A stretch of 64,000 nucleotides of DNA from Clostridia bacterium. Its GTDB lineage: Bacteria > Bacillota > Clostridia > Christensenellales > Aristaeellaceae. The stretch lies in the NCBI GenBank assembly GCA_017524615.1, contig JAFXVJ010000037.1, positions 1 through 64,000 of the forward strand. Reading direction: 5' to 3'. Positions within the stretch are counted from its first letter, which is position 1. Every line of letters begins with the position of its first letter. The notes beneath the pieces were generated by a model. That model was given only the letters and a program-made list of their open reading frames with translations, was not told the DNA's origin and ran no database searches. Below are positions 43,030-51,402 of the stretch, piece after piece. Made by a program: the position numbers and the translations under genes.

Positions 43030-44796
43030 TTATGCCTTTTGCCGCTTCAGCCACACCATCAGCACCGCAATGTCCGCCGGGGATACCCCGGGGACACGGC
43101 TGGCCTGGCCCAGAGACACAGGACGCTGGGCATCCAGCTTCTGCCGCGCTTCCAGCCGCAGGGCATCCATGGACAGATAATCGGCGTCCGGCGGCAGCTT
43201 GGCTTCCTCCATGGCCCGGGTCTGCCTGATCTGGGCCATTTCTTTTTGCAGATATCCTTCATATTTGATTTGAATCTCCGCCTGCTCCCGGGCGGCCGGA
43301 ACGTAATCCCAGCCCGCAGGCAGCGTCAGACATGCGTCCGGGTGGCGCAATTCCTTCGTCATGCCAGCGTCCTCCAGGCGTTTTACCAATTCCGCCGTCT
43401 GCCGCTGCTTTTCCTCCGTTCTGCGCAGCCGTTCATCGGAAATCAGCCCCGTATCCCGGGCGCGGAGGGTCAAGCGCAGGTCGGCGTTATCCTGGCGCAG
43501 GTACAGACGATGCTCCGCCCGGCTGGTCATCATGCGGTACGGCTCATCTGTGCCCTTGGTGGTCAAATCATCTGCCAATACGCCGATATACGCCTGGTCC
43601 CGCGTCAGCAGGAAAGGTTCTTTCTCCTGACAGTACAGCGCTGCGTTGATGGCCGCATACAGCCCCTGGGCCGCGGCCTCCTCATAGCCGGAAGTGCCGT
43701 TGATCTGCCCCGCCATGTACAGCCCCGGAATGTGCCGCGCCCCCAGATACGGCGTCAGCGCCAGGGGATCGATGCAGTCATATTCAATGGCGTAGGCAAG
43801 CCGCGTCAGTACGCAGTGCTTCAGCCCCGGGATCGTGCGATACATTTCCCACTGCACGTCCTCCGGCATGGAGGAGGACATACCCTGCACATACCATTCC
43901 GGATACCCGTCTCCTTCCGGCTCCAGGAAAATCTGATGCCGGTCCTTATCGGCAAAGCGCACGATCTTCGTTTCAATGCTGGGGCAGTAGCGCGCGCCGG
44001 TTCCGTTGATCTGGCCGGTGAACATGGGCGCGCGGTGCAGGTTTTCGCGGATGATCCGGTGGGTTTCCTCATTGGTCCAGGTGAGATAGCAGTTGATTTT
44101 ATTGACGGGCGGCGTGTCCGTCAGGAAGGAAAAGGGCGTCACCGGCTCGTCCCCCGGCTGCACGTCCATTTCGTCAAAATCAATGCTGTTTTCCGCTACG
44201 CGGGCGGGCGTGCCCGTCTTGAAGCGCCGCAAAGAAAAGCCCAGATCCCTGAGGGATGCGCTGAGATAATTCGCGGGCATCAGGCCCTGGGGCCCGGCGT
44301 CCCATTCCGCCTCGCCGATGATGATGCGGCTTTTCAGATACACGCCGGTGCACACCACCGCCGCGCGGCAGGGGATCACGTCCCCCGTCAACGTTTTGAC
44401 GCCGCAGACCGCGCCGCTTTTCGTCAGGATCTCCGCCGCTTCCCCTTGGCGGATGGTCAGGTTTTTCTGGCTGAACAGGGTTTTCAGCATCCGAAGATGA
44501 TAGGCCCGCTTGTCCGCCTGTGCCCGCAGGGAATGCACCGCCGGACCCTTTCCCCGGTTCAGCATCCGGGATTGCAGCGTCACATCGTCCGCCGCCAGGC
44601 CCATTTCCCCGCCCAGGGCGTCCACTTCCCGCACCAGATGGCCCTTGCCCGTGCCCCCGATGGACGGGTTGCAGGGCATCAGCGCCACCGATTCCAGGTT
44701 CAGCGTCAGCAATAACGTATCCAGGCCCATCCGGGCCCCGCACAGCGCCGCCTCGCATCCCGCATGGCCCGCGCCGATCACAACAAGGTCTGCCAA
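43030..44796 (-). CDS. mnmG: tRNA uridine 5-carboxymethylaminomethyl synthesis enzyme MnmG
   Basis: A 588-residue FAD protein that with MnmE modifies U34 of certain tRNAs. It has VVIGAGHAGCEAALCGARMG (FAD), PCNPSIGGTGKGHLVREVDALGG, GTYLKS-like VCTGVYLKSRIIIGE, MFTGQINGTGARYCPSIE and GQINGTSGYEEAAAQGL, and the C-terminal helical domain with QASRVPGVSPADIAVL. The start is TTG at 44796, six bases after AAAGGAGG. It is somewhat shorter than E. coli MnmG because the C-terminus is trimmed. mnmE is not in the window. Confidence 0.95.
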   Translation of the reverse strand: MADLVVIGAGHAGCEAALCGARMGLDTLLLTLNLESVALMPCNPSIGGTGKGHLVREVDALGGEMGLAADDVTLQSRMLNRGKGPAVHSLRAQADKRAYHLRMLKTLFSQKNLTIRQGEAAEILTKSGAVCGVKTLTGDVIPCRAAVVCTGVYLKSRIIIGEAEWDAGPQGLMPANYLSASLRDLGFSLRRFKTGTPARVAENSIDFDEMDVQPGDEPVTPFSFLTDTPPVNKINCYLTWTNEETHRIIRENLHRAPMFTGQINGTGARYCPSIETKIVRFADKDRHQIFLEPEGDGYPEWYVQGMSSSMPEDVQWEMYRTIPGLKHCVLTRLAYAIEYDCIDPLALTPYLGARHIPGLYMAGQINGTSGYEEAAAQGLYAAINAALYCQEKEPFLLTRDQAYIGVLADDLTTKGTDEPYRMMTSRAEHRLYLRQDNADLRLTLRARDTGLISDERLRRTEEKQRQTAELVKRLEDAGMTKELRHPDACLTLPAGWDYVPAAREQAEIQIKYEGYLQKEMAQIRQTRAMEEAKLPPDADYLSMDALRLEARQKLDAQRPVSLGQASRVPGVSPADIAVLMVWLKRQKA

Positions 44797-44813
44797 AGGA
44801 ACCTCCTTTTTCT

Positions 44814-44874
44814 GGGAGAAACCGGTCTTTGGAAGCCAAAGAGCGGTTTCCCCCAGGCCCCCTTCCGAGAAAGC
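44814..44874 (+). repeat. Palindromic intergenic repeat, copy A
   Basis: Contains a long imperfect hairpin, AAACCG-G-TCTTTGG-AAG-CCAAAGA-G-CGGTTT (44819-44849), followed by C5-AGG-C5-TTCCGAGAAAGCT. The reverse complement matches copy B at 46083-46145 at roughly 80 percent identity. The element sits just upstream of mnmG, between mnmG and the GNAT gene. Confidence 0.7.
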
Positions 44875-44916
44875 TGTAAAAGGAGGCTATCTCTTTGACT
44901 GCATGGTTCTTTTGTG

Positions 44917-45351
44917 TTATATCCACTGTACAAAAGCCGTCTTATCGCCGTTGTTGAAGCCAGCTTTTCGGTAAAAATCCAGGGTGCTTTCGTCCTTCGC
45001 GCCGGTGAGCAGCATGATTTTATAGCAATCGTTTCGTTTGGCGATTTCCGTGGCGCAGCGGAGACATTGGGAAGCCAGCCCGCGCTTCCGGTAATCCGGG
45101 TGAGTTACTACGTTTTCAATCAGCGCGTAAGGACGCACGTTCCGCGTCAGGTTCAAAATCACCACGCACACGCAGGAGGAAACGATTTTCCCATCCTCCT
45201 CGCATACGATCAGGTGATGGTTTTCGTCCCGTAGAATACTCTGCCACACCGTCCGCAAATGTTCGCTGTCCTCCGGTACGCGGCTTTCATGCAGATGCAG
45301 ATAGAGCTCCAGAAGCGGCACAAGGTCGCTTTCCCTCGCTTCCCGTATCAT
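44917..45351 (-). CDS. GNAT family N-acetyltransferase
   Basis: A 144-residue acetyltransferase with the acetyl-CoA loop YRKRGLASQCL, ENVVTHPDYR before it, and MLLTGAKDESTLDFYRKAGF at the C-terminus. The acceptor is unknown; small-molecule or protein amines are typical. The ATG follows GGGGAAAAGGAA. The 134-base gap upstream has no supported gene. Confidence 0.85.
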   Translation of the reverse strand: MIREARESDLVPLLELYLHLHESRVPEDSEHLRTVWQSILRDENHHLIVCEEDGKIVSSCVCVVILNLTRNVRPYALIENVVTHPDYRKRGLASQCLRCATEIAKRNDCYKIMLLTGAKDESTLDFYRKAGFNNGDKTAFVQWI

Positions 45352-45485
45352 TTCCTTTTCCCCTTAAAAACTCGGTGTGCGGCGCAGATCACCCATATGA
45401 CCCGGATCCGGCCGTAACACAGGAAACTGATGCCCACATAAAACCGTTTCAGCCGCCGGGACGAGGATCCACTGCTTGCTCATGC

Positions 45486-46031
45486 TTATTTGTACACTGC
45501 CCTTTCCCCGCCTACATAGGGCAGGCGGGACCAGGCGCACACCAGGTTGGCCTGGCCGATCTTCCTGATTTCGCCCCGGTAGGGCACCGCCACGGGCCTC
45601 AGGTGCATGCCGATCAGGGTGTCGCCGATGTCGATCCCCGCGTCAGCCTGGACGGCCATCACCAGGCAGGGCTCCTCCATCATTTTCCACGCCGCGGCTG
45701 GCACGCTGCCCCCAGCCTTGGGCTGAGGCACGGCGTTGACGCGGGTATAGCGGCATTCCTTCGCGGCGGAAAGCGGCATCACCAGGGAGCGGTTCAGATG
45801 CTCGCAGCATTGGAAAATGGGAATGAATTCCCGTTGACTGCATACGTTCAGCACGGCTCCCGCCACCCATTCCCCGATTTCCGGTACGCTGGCCTTGCCG
45901 ATTTGCCCGCCCGCGATTTCGCTGGTGGAGCAGCCGATCACGATTTGCGCGCCGGGCTGCAATTTCGCCGCTTTCGCTAAATCCAGAATCGCTTTCGTTA
46001 CCTGGGCGCGGATCATCTGTTCATCGTTCAA
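45486..46031 (-). CDS. DUF436 / TIGR01440 family protein
   Basis: A 181-residue protein conserved in Firmicutes. It shows GAQIVIGCSTSEIAGGQIGKASVPEIG, FQCCEHLNRSLVM, EEPCLVMAVQADAGIDIGDTLIGMHLRPVAVP. The function is unknown; the fold is alpha/beta and the invariant cysteine-histidine segment QCCEHLNR suggests a catalytic or metal site. The start is probably TTG at 46031 after AAAGGATG; an ATG five codons in is an alternative. Confidence 0.85.
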   Translation of the reverse strand: MNDEQMIRAQVTKAILDLAKAAKLQPGAQIVIGCSTSEIAGGQIGKASVPEIGEWVAGAVLNVCSQREFIPIFQCCEHLNRSLVMPLSAAKECRYTRVNAVPQPKAGGSVPAAAWKMMEEPCLVMAVQADAGIDIGDTLIGMHLRPVAVPYRGEIRKIGQANLVCAWSRLPYVGGERAVYK

Positions 46032-46082
46032 ACTAATTCATCCTTTCATATCGGATAAAAGAAGATTACAGGTTTCCTTGAT

Positions 46083-46145
46083 GGCTTTCTTGGAAGAGGG
46101 CGCAGGGGGAAACGGTTCTTTGTCTTCAAAGAACGGTTTTCCCCT
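46083..46145 (-). repeat. Palindromic intergenic repeat, copy B
   Basis: Inverted copy of the element at 44814-44874: GGCTTTCTTGGAAGAGGGC, then G5, then a hairpin (46105-46145) whose inner stem is GTTCTTTG/CAAAGAAC and outer arms GGGGAAA/TTTTCCCC. Lies between the TrmH-family and DUF436 genes. Confidence 0.7.
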
Positions 46146-46149
46146 GCTT

Positions 46150-46875
46150 TCATCCCCTTCTCCTGAAAGCGTACATCCCAATGGCCGCGGCAACGGCTAA
46201 ATTCAGGGAATCCACCTCGTCGCTGCTGGGGATGCGCACGGGCTGGCCCACCTGCTGAAATTCGGGCGGCAGGCCGGATCCCTCATTGCCGAAGATCAGC
46301 GAGCAGGGATGGCCCGCTTCCGCCGCCGCGTCGTCCATCTGTACGGAGCCGTCCAGCATGAACGGGTACGCCGCGAGATGGGGGAATTCCTGCCGGTACT
46401 CGGAAAAACCGCTGTATTCCGTCACACGAAGCGAAAAAATCGCGCCCATGCTGGCCCGCACCACCTTGGGATCGTACACGTCGGCGGCGGGCCGGATGAT
46501 GGCGATGTCATGATAGCCAAAGCCCAGGGCTGTGCGCAGGATCGTACCCAGATTGCCCTGATCGGAAATGTGATGCAGCACGATATGATCGTCCTGGGCG
46601 CTCAGGGCCCGGGGACACTTTTCAAAAACCGCCGCTGCGAAGCAGTTGTCCTTTCCTGAAATGCGGGAAAGCGCCTTATCCGCGGTTTCGATGCGGATCC
46701 TTTTTTCCTCCGCCAGCGCGCAGAGCTTGTCCACGCCCTCGTGACCTTCTCCTTTGGATGCAATCAACAGACGGCGTACGAATTCCGGATGCTTCGTCAT
46801 CGCTTCCAGGCTGGGATACAGCCCGGGCGCGTAGGAATAATCCAGCTCTCTTCGGTATGCCTCCAGGGATGGCAT
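46150..46875 (-). CDS. TrmH-family (SPOUT) RNA methyltransferase
   Basis: A 241-residue 2'-O-ribose methyltransferase. All three SPOUT knot motifs are present: QGNLGTILRTALGFG, LIFGNEGSGLP and SLNLAVAAAIGMYAF. An N-terminal substrate-binding domain (residues 1-85) resembles RlmB/TrmH relatives. The RNA target cannot be told from sequence. The ATG follows TAAGGAGG. It runs 13 bases after the aldehyde dehydrogenase gene and probably shares its transcript. Confidence 0.9.
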   Translation of the reverse strand: MPSLEAYRRELDYSYAPGLYPSLEAMTKHPEFVRRLLIASKGEGHEGVDKLCALAEEKRIRIETADKALSRISGKDNCFAAAVFEKCPRALSAQDDHIVLHHISDQGNLGTILRTALGFGYHDIAIIRPAADVYDPKVVRASMGAIFSLRVTEYSGFSEYRQEFPHLAAYPFMLDGSVQMDDAAAEAGHPCSLIFGNEGSGLPPEFQQVGQPVRIPSSDEVDSLNLAVAAAIGMYAFRRRG

Positions 46876-46888
46876 GGCGGATTCCTCC

Positions 46889-48250
46889 TTACCGCAGGAA
46901 TTTTCTCACCCAATCCAGCTTTTTCCGGGTGTATGGCGGATAGCGCAGGCGGATATCCGGCCTGAAGCTCCGCAGCACCACGGATTTTTCATGGGTAAAG
47001 GTGTCAAATGAGTTTTTGCCGTGATAGCGCCCCATCCCGCTTTGCCCCACGCCGCCAAAGGGAAGGCGGCTGCTGGCCAGGTGGATCACAGTGTCATTCA
47101 CGCACCCGCCCCCAAAGGGGATCCTCTGCAGCACCTGATCCCGCACGCTGTTCCGCCGGGTGAACAGATACAGGGCCAGGGGCTTTTCGCGGCTGTTGAT
47201 CAGGGAAATCACTTCATCGATTCTGTGAAAGGCGATCACCGGCAGCACGGGGCCGAAAATTTCCTCCTGCATGATCGGCGCGTCCCAGGCCACATTGTTG
47301 AGCAGCGTGGGCGCGATACGCTGACCGTCACCCATACCGCCGCAGTAAATGTCTTCTCCGCCCATCAGGGCCATGACCCTGCTGTAGTGCTTGCCGTTGA
47401 TCATCCGGGGCCATTGGGGAGCGCGCAGGGCGTCGCCGTAGAAATCATCCCAGCAGGCCTTGATCTCCGCCATCAAACGATCCTTCACGCTGTCCTGCAC
47501 CAGCAAATAATCGGGCGCCACGCAGGTCTGCCCCGAATTGAGGGCCTTCCCAAAGGCGATGCGCCGGGCTGCCACAGGAATATCCGCGGAAGCATCCACG
47601 ATACAGGGGCTTTTTCCTCCCAGCTCCAGCGTGACCGGCGTCACATACCGCGCCGCTTTTTCCAGCACATATTTGCCCACATTCACGCCGCCCGTGAAGA
47701 AAATGTAATCGAAGCGTTCCTCCAGCAGCGCCTGGTTTTCCATTCGTCCCCCGGGGACCACCGCGGCACGCTCCGCCGGGAAGCATTCCGAAATCAGGCT
47801 GGCGACCGTCTGACTGGTTGCCGGCGCGTAGGCGCTGGGCTTGAGTACGCAATGGTTGCCGGCGGCAAAAGCCCCCACAAAGGGATTCATGATGAGCTGA
47901 AAAGGATAATTCCACGGCGCCATGATCAGCACCACGCCGTAGGGCTCTTTGAGAATATAGCTTTTGGCGGGGAAATGCACCAAGGGCGTATGCACCCGCC
48001 GGGGGCGTGCCCACTTGCCAAGATGCCGCAGCATGAAGGAGATTTCCGACTGCACCATGCCGATTTCCGTCATATATGCTTCTTCCGGGCATTTGCCCAG
48101 GTCGCTTTCCAGTGCGGCGCAGATGGCGTCCTCCCGGCGGGCAATGGCCTTTTGCAGCATTTCCAACTGATCCATGCGGCTTTCGGCTGTGTCCCGGATC
48201 CCGTCATAAAAGGCCCGCCGCTGGAGCGATACCAATTCATGAATGGTCAT
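46889..48250 (-). CDS. NAD(P)-dependent aldehyde dehydrogenase
   Basis: A 453-residue class-3-like aldehyde dehydrogenase. It has MAPWNYPFQLIMNPFVGAFAAGN, FFTGGVNVGKYV, the general-base glutamate in TLELGGKSPCIVD, and the catalytic cysteine in NSGQTCVAPDY. The hydrophobic C-terminus of membrane fatty-aldehyde forms is lacking. The start at 48250 overlaps the helicase stop by 14 bases and follows GGAGG. Substrate unknown. Confidence 0.92.
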   Translation of the reverse strand: MTIHELVSLQRRAFYDGIRDTAESRMDQLEMLQKAIARREDAICAALESDLGKCPEEAYMTEIGMVQSEISFMLRHLGKWARPRRVHTPLVHFPAKSYILKEPYGVVLIMAPWNYPFQLIMNPFVGAFAAGNHCVLKPSAYAPATSQTVASLISECFPAERAAVVPGGRMENQALLEERFDYIFFTGGVNVGKYVLEKAARYVTPVTLELGGKSPCIVDASADIPVAARRIAFGKALNSGQTCVAPDYLLVQDSVKDRLMAEIKACWDDFYGDALRAPQWPRMINGKHYSRVMALMGGEDIYCGGMGDGQRIAPTLLNNVAWDAPIMQEEIFGPVLPVIAFHRIDEVISLINSREKPLALYLFTRRNSVRDQVLQRIPFGGGCVNDTVIHLASSRLPFGGVGQSGMGRYHGKNSFDTFTHEKSVVLRSFRPDIRLRYPPYTRKKLDWVRKFLR

Positions 48251-50501
48251 TGAGCAGATCCTCCAGCAGCCGTCGGGCCATTTCTTTTCCACGGGAGCCC
48301 ACTTCGCCCACGGGGCCCACGCAAGAGGGACAGCCGCATTCGCATGCGCAGTCCTTCACCAGCGTCAGCGCGTGGGTCAGCAGGATATCCCGCATGCGGA
48401 AGGCTTTTTCCGCCAGGCCCACGCCGCCGGGGCAATTGTCATACAGAATCAGGGTGGGCTTTTCCGTCCATGTGCATTTCACCTGGTAAAGAACGGCGAT
48501 ATCCCGGGGGGAGCACATGAGATACAGCGGTGACAGGATGCGCAGCAGATTGGCAATGCCCAGCATGCCGGACTGCAGATCGTCCTTTTCGTATTTGGAC
48601 GCGATGGCATCGGGCACAGTGCGCCAGACAGCGGTGGTGTGCATTTCCGTTTCAGGCAGGCGCACCGGGCCGAAGCCGACGTTCTCATTGTTATCAAACC
48701 GCATCTTTTTGAAGATTTTCACCAGCGCCACAACCTTCACCTCGCCCAGGGCGGCGCCTTCCTCCTCCTTTTCGATATCCAGCAGGGAAAGGCTCACGTT
48801 CAGATCGGCGTCGGTGTAATAATCCACGTTCACCCGGCGGATAAAGGCCTTGCAGGCGTCAAAATCCAATTGCTCCACCTGGTACGTTTGACCCTCATGC
48901 ATATAAATGGCGTTGGGATGCAGCAGCATGGGCGCGGTGAACCGGTCCATTTCCCCCACGATCCGCGGATGGGCCGGATCGGTAATATCGTTGATCAGGA
49001 AGTTTTCCGTCATGGCAGTGCGCAGGCTCATTTCGCTGGCCGGGAAATCCTCGGACATCCAGTGATAGGTGTCCCCCACCTTGCGCAGGATGTTTCCTTC
49101 CTCCAGGTATTCCAGCATTTCCTCGCTGCCCGCTGCGTTGCCCAGGGTTTCTCCTTCCTTGAAGGGAAGCTCATACGCGGCGCACTTGAAATGGCTTAAT
49201 AGGATATACAGATTGTCCGGATTCAGCAGGGCGTTTTCCGCCGGCTGGGTGAAGAAATATTCCGGGTGGGTGACGATGAACTGGTCCAGGGCGTTGGAGG
49301 AGGCCACCATAAACGTGGCGCTGACGCCGTGCCGGCGTCCGGCCCGGCCGGATTGCTGCCAGGTGCTGGCGATGGTGCCGGGATAACCGCACAGCACGCA
49401 GGCCTCCAGCGCGCCGATATCGATGCCAAGCTCCAATGCGTTTGTAGACACCACGGCCTGGATTTCCCCCGCCCGCAGGCCTTTTTCGATCTCGCGCCGT
49501 TCATGGGGCAGATATCCGCCCCGGTAGCCCCGCACCTTCCCGCTGTTGCCTAGGGAATCGCTGACCAGCTCCTTGAGCTGCCTTGTCATGACCTCCACCT
49601 GCAATCGGCTTTTGGCAAACACGATGCTCTGTATGCCGTTTCTCACCAGCATGGATGCGATGGCCCGTGTTTCCTGCAGCACGCCCTTGCGGATGCCCAG
49701 CTGCCGGTTCACCACGGGCGGATTATAGAAGATATAGTGCTTTTCCCCCGCCGGTGCGCCGTTATTGTCAATCAGCTTCACCGGCCGCCCGATCAGGGTT
49801 TCGGCCAACTCCTGCGGATTCTGGATGGTGGCGCTGCACAGGATGAATTGAGGATGGCTGCCGTAAAAATCGCACAAACGCATCAGGCGCCGCAGCACGT
49901 TGGCCAGGTTGCTGCCGAACACGCCCCGATAGGTGTGGATCTCATCCACCACGATATACTTCAGGTTTTCAAACAGCTTTACCCATTTGGTGTGCTGGGG
50001 CAGGATGCCGCTGTGCAGCATGTCCGGGTTGGTCACCACCACATGCCCGGCCTGACGCACTGCCCTGCGGGCAGCGCCCGGGGTGTCTCCGTCGTAGGTG
50101 TAGGTTTTAATATCGGCGCCCAGCAGCTCGATCAGCTCATACAGTTCGCTCACCTGATCGGCGGACAGGGCTTTGGTGGGAAACAGATACAGGGCCCGGG
50201 CGTCCGGGTTTTTCAGGATTTCCGCCAGTACCGGCAGGTTATAGCACAGCGTTTTCCCGGAGGCCGTGGGCGTGACCACCACATAATCCTGCCCGGCCTG
50301 GGAGGCCGCAAAGCACGCCGCCTGGTGAGTATACAGCTGATGGACGCCGTGCCTGGCAAGGGCCGACGGCAGACGGGGATCCATTCCGTCCGGCCAGGGC
50401 GCGTATTGCGGGGCGCGGGGCGGCACCGTGTGCCATGCGGTCACATTCTCCATAAAGGCGGCATCCTGCTTCAGCTTTTCCAGCAGCTGCGATAAATTCA
50501 C
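48237..50501 (-). CDS. mrfA: MrfA-like DEAD/DEAH helicase with C-terminal DUF1998 domain
   Basis: A 754-residue superfamily 2 DNA helicase similar to B. subtilis YprA/MrfA, which repairs mitomycin-type damage. It contains Q-motif YTHQAACFAA, Walker A TPTASGKTLCYNLP, VVDEIHTYRG, FILCSATIQNP, SIVFAKSRLQVE and QSGRAGRRHG. The C-terminal MrfA/DUF1998 domain carries the four-cysteine signature CACECGCPSC, a probable metal site. The GTG at 50501, seven bases after AGAGGG, is preferred to the ATG eight codons upstream, which has no ribosome site. MrfB (YprB) nuclease is not adjacent. Confidence 0.88.
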   Translation of the reverse strand: MNLSQLLEKLKQDAAFMENVTAWHTVPPRAPQYAPWPDGMDPRLPSALARHGVHQLYTHQAACFAASQAGQDYVVVTPTASGKTLCYNLPVLAEILKNPDARALYLFPTKALSADQVSELYELIELLGADIKTYTYDGDTPGAARRAVRQAGHVVVTNPDMLHSGILPQHTKWVKLFENLKYIVVDEIHTYRGVFGSNLANVLRRLMRLCDFYGSHPQFILCSATIQNPQELAETLIGRPVKLIDNNGAPAGEKHYIFYNPPVVNRQLGIRKGVLQETRAIASMLVRNGIQSIVFAKSRLQVEVMTRQLKELVSDSLGNSGKVRGYRGGYLPHERREIEKGLRAGEIQAVVSTNALELGIDIGALEACVLCGYPGTIASTWQQSGRAGRRHGVSATFMVASSNALDQFIVTHPEYFFTQPAENALLNPDNLYILLSHFKCAAYELPFKEGETLGNAAGSEEMLEYLEEGNILRKVGDTYHWMSEDFPASEMSLRTAMTENFLINDITDPAHPRIVGEMDRFTAPMLLHPNAIYMHEGQTYQVEQLDFDACKAFIRRVNVDYYTDADLNVSLSLLDIEKEEEGAALGEVKVVALVKIFKKMRFDNNENVGFGPVRLPETEMHTTAVWRTVPDAIASKYEKDDLQSGMLGIANLLRILSPLYLMCSPRDIAVLYQVKCTWTEKPTLILYDNCPGGVGLAEKAFRMRDILLTHALTLVKDCACECGCPSCVGPVGEVGSRGKEMARRLLEDLLNDHS

Positions 50502-50631
50502 GGTTCCACCCTCTTTCTTTTCCATGGTTCTGGGATTTACGCTATTATACCTTTATTTCTACCGGAATGCAAGCAGGGGGAACCGTCTCTTCGGCGATTC
50601 CCCCCGGATGAAGCATGCCCCAGTTTCGGCA

Positions 50632-51282
50632 TCATTTCTGCGCGCGGATCCAGCGCAGCAGCCTGCGCCAGTCCATGCGAAGCTGCAGCCAGGCCTGCTG
50701 TCCGAAAAACAGGAAGAAGGGCAGCAGAGACAGCACCATCGCCAGCCTGACGGGCCAGGGGCTCAGCACAAATCCATACACCAGCAGCGCGGCGTCCAGA
50801 TAGCCGATCCACCGCAGCTTTACCGGCAGGATAAAGAACAGCATGATTTCCATGTCCGGGTACAGCACGGCTATCGCCAGCAAAAGCGACAGGTTCAGAT
50901 ACTCGTTGGTGGCGTAGCCCATAATGAACCCTGCCACGATATTTCCAAGGATACCGATGGCGTAGTAGATGTTGAACCGCGCGCTGCCCCAATGGTTTTC
51001 CAGCGTTGTGCCCAGGAAATAATAGAAGTACAGCGACAGCAGGATAAACAGAAAGCTGTGGTTGGGCGGCAGGAAAATAAAGGTGATCGTCCGCCACACT
51101 TCGCCCTGCAGAATCTTATCCTTGCTGAACATCAGCAGTTCACTGGCGCTTCTCGTCAGCATCCGCGCGGAATATAAATAATCCAGCACGAACACGCCGA
51201 GCATGGCAAAGCACAGATATTTCATCAGGTTGGGGATGTAATGCCGCCCGATGGCGCGCTCCAGTTTATTCAGCCATTTCAC
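50632..51282 (-). CDS. Rhomboid-like membrane protein, probably inactive
   Basis: A 216-residue protein with six membrane segments in rhomboid layout: an early EVWRTITFIFLPP, then FYYFLGTTLENHWGSARFNIYYAIG. The catalytic GxSG serine motif and its partner histidine are missing (the region reads GYATNEYLNLSLLLAIA), so it should be a pseudoprotease of the derlin/TMEM115-like type. The start is GTG at 51282 after AGGAGGG. Function unknown. A G/C-rich hairpin near 50576-50608 follows its end. Confidence 0.65.
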   Translation of the reverse strand: MKWLNKLERAIGRHYIPNLMKYLCFAMLGVFVLDYLYSARMLTRSASELLMFSKDKILQGEVWRTITFIFLPPNHSFLFILLSLYFYYFLGTTLENHWGSARFNIYYAIGILGNIVAGFIMGYATNEYLNLSLLLAIAVLYPDMEIMLFFILPVKLRWIGYLDAALLVYGFVLSPWPVRLAMVLSLLPFFLFFGQQAWLQLRMDWRRLLRWIRAQK

Positions 51283-51402
51283 AGCCTATCCCTCCTTTTC
51301 AAGCTTCATTATATCGGTTCAGCATCGGTTCGTCAAGCGGATTGCCGGGCGCAGGCCTACTCTGAATCCCGCCGGTGCGGCCTTTGGGAGAACGGGATGC
51401 GG

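Noticed and set aside
43009-44715. A 568-codon plus-strand open frame opposite mnmG
   Set aside because: MnmG is complete and conserved on the other strand; the antisense product is low-complexity and domainless.
45352-45485. A 40-codon minus-strand ORF between the GNAT and DUF436 genes
   Set aside because: Starts are weak, there is no recognisable family, and alternative frames look equally plausible; not enough to call a gene.
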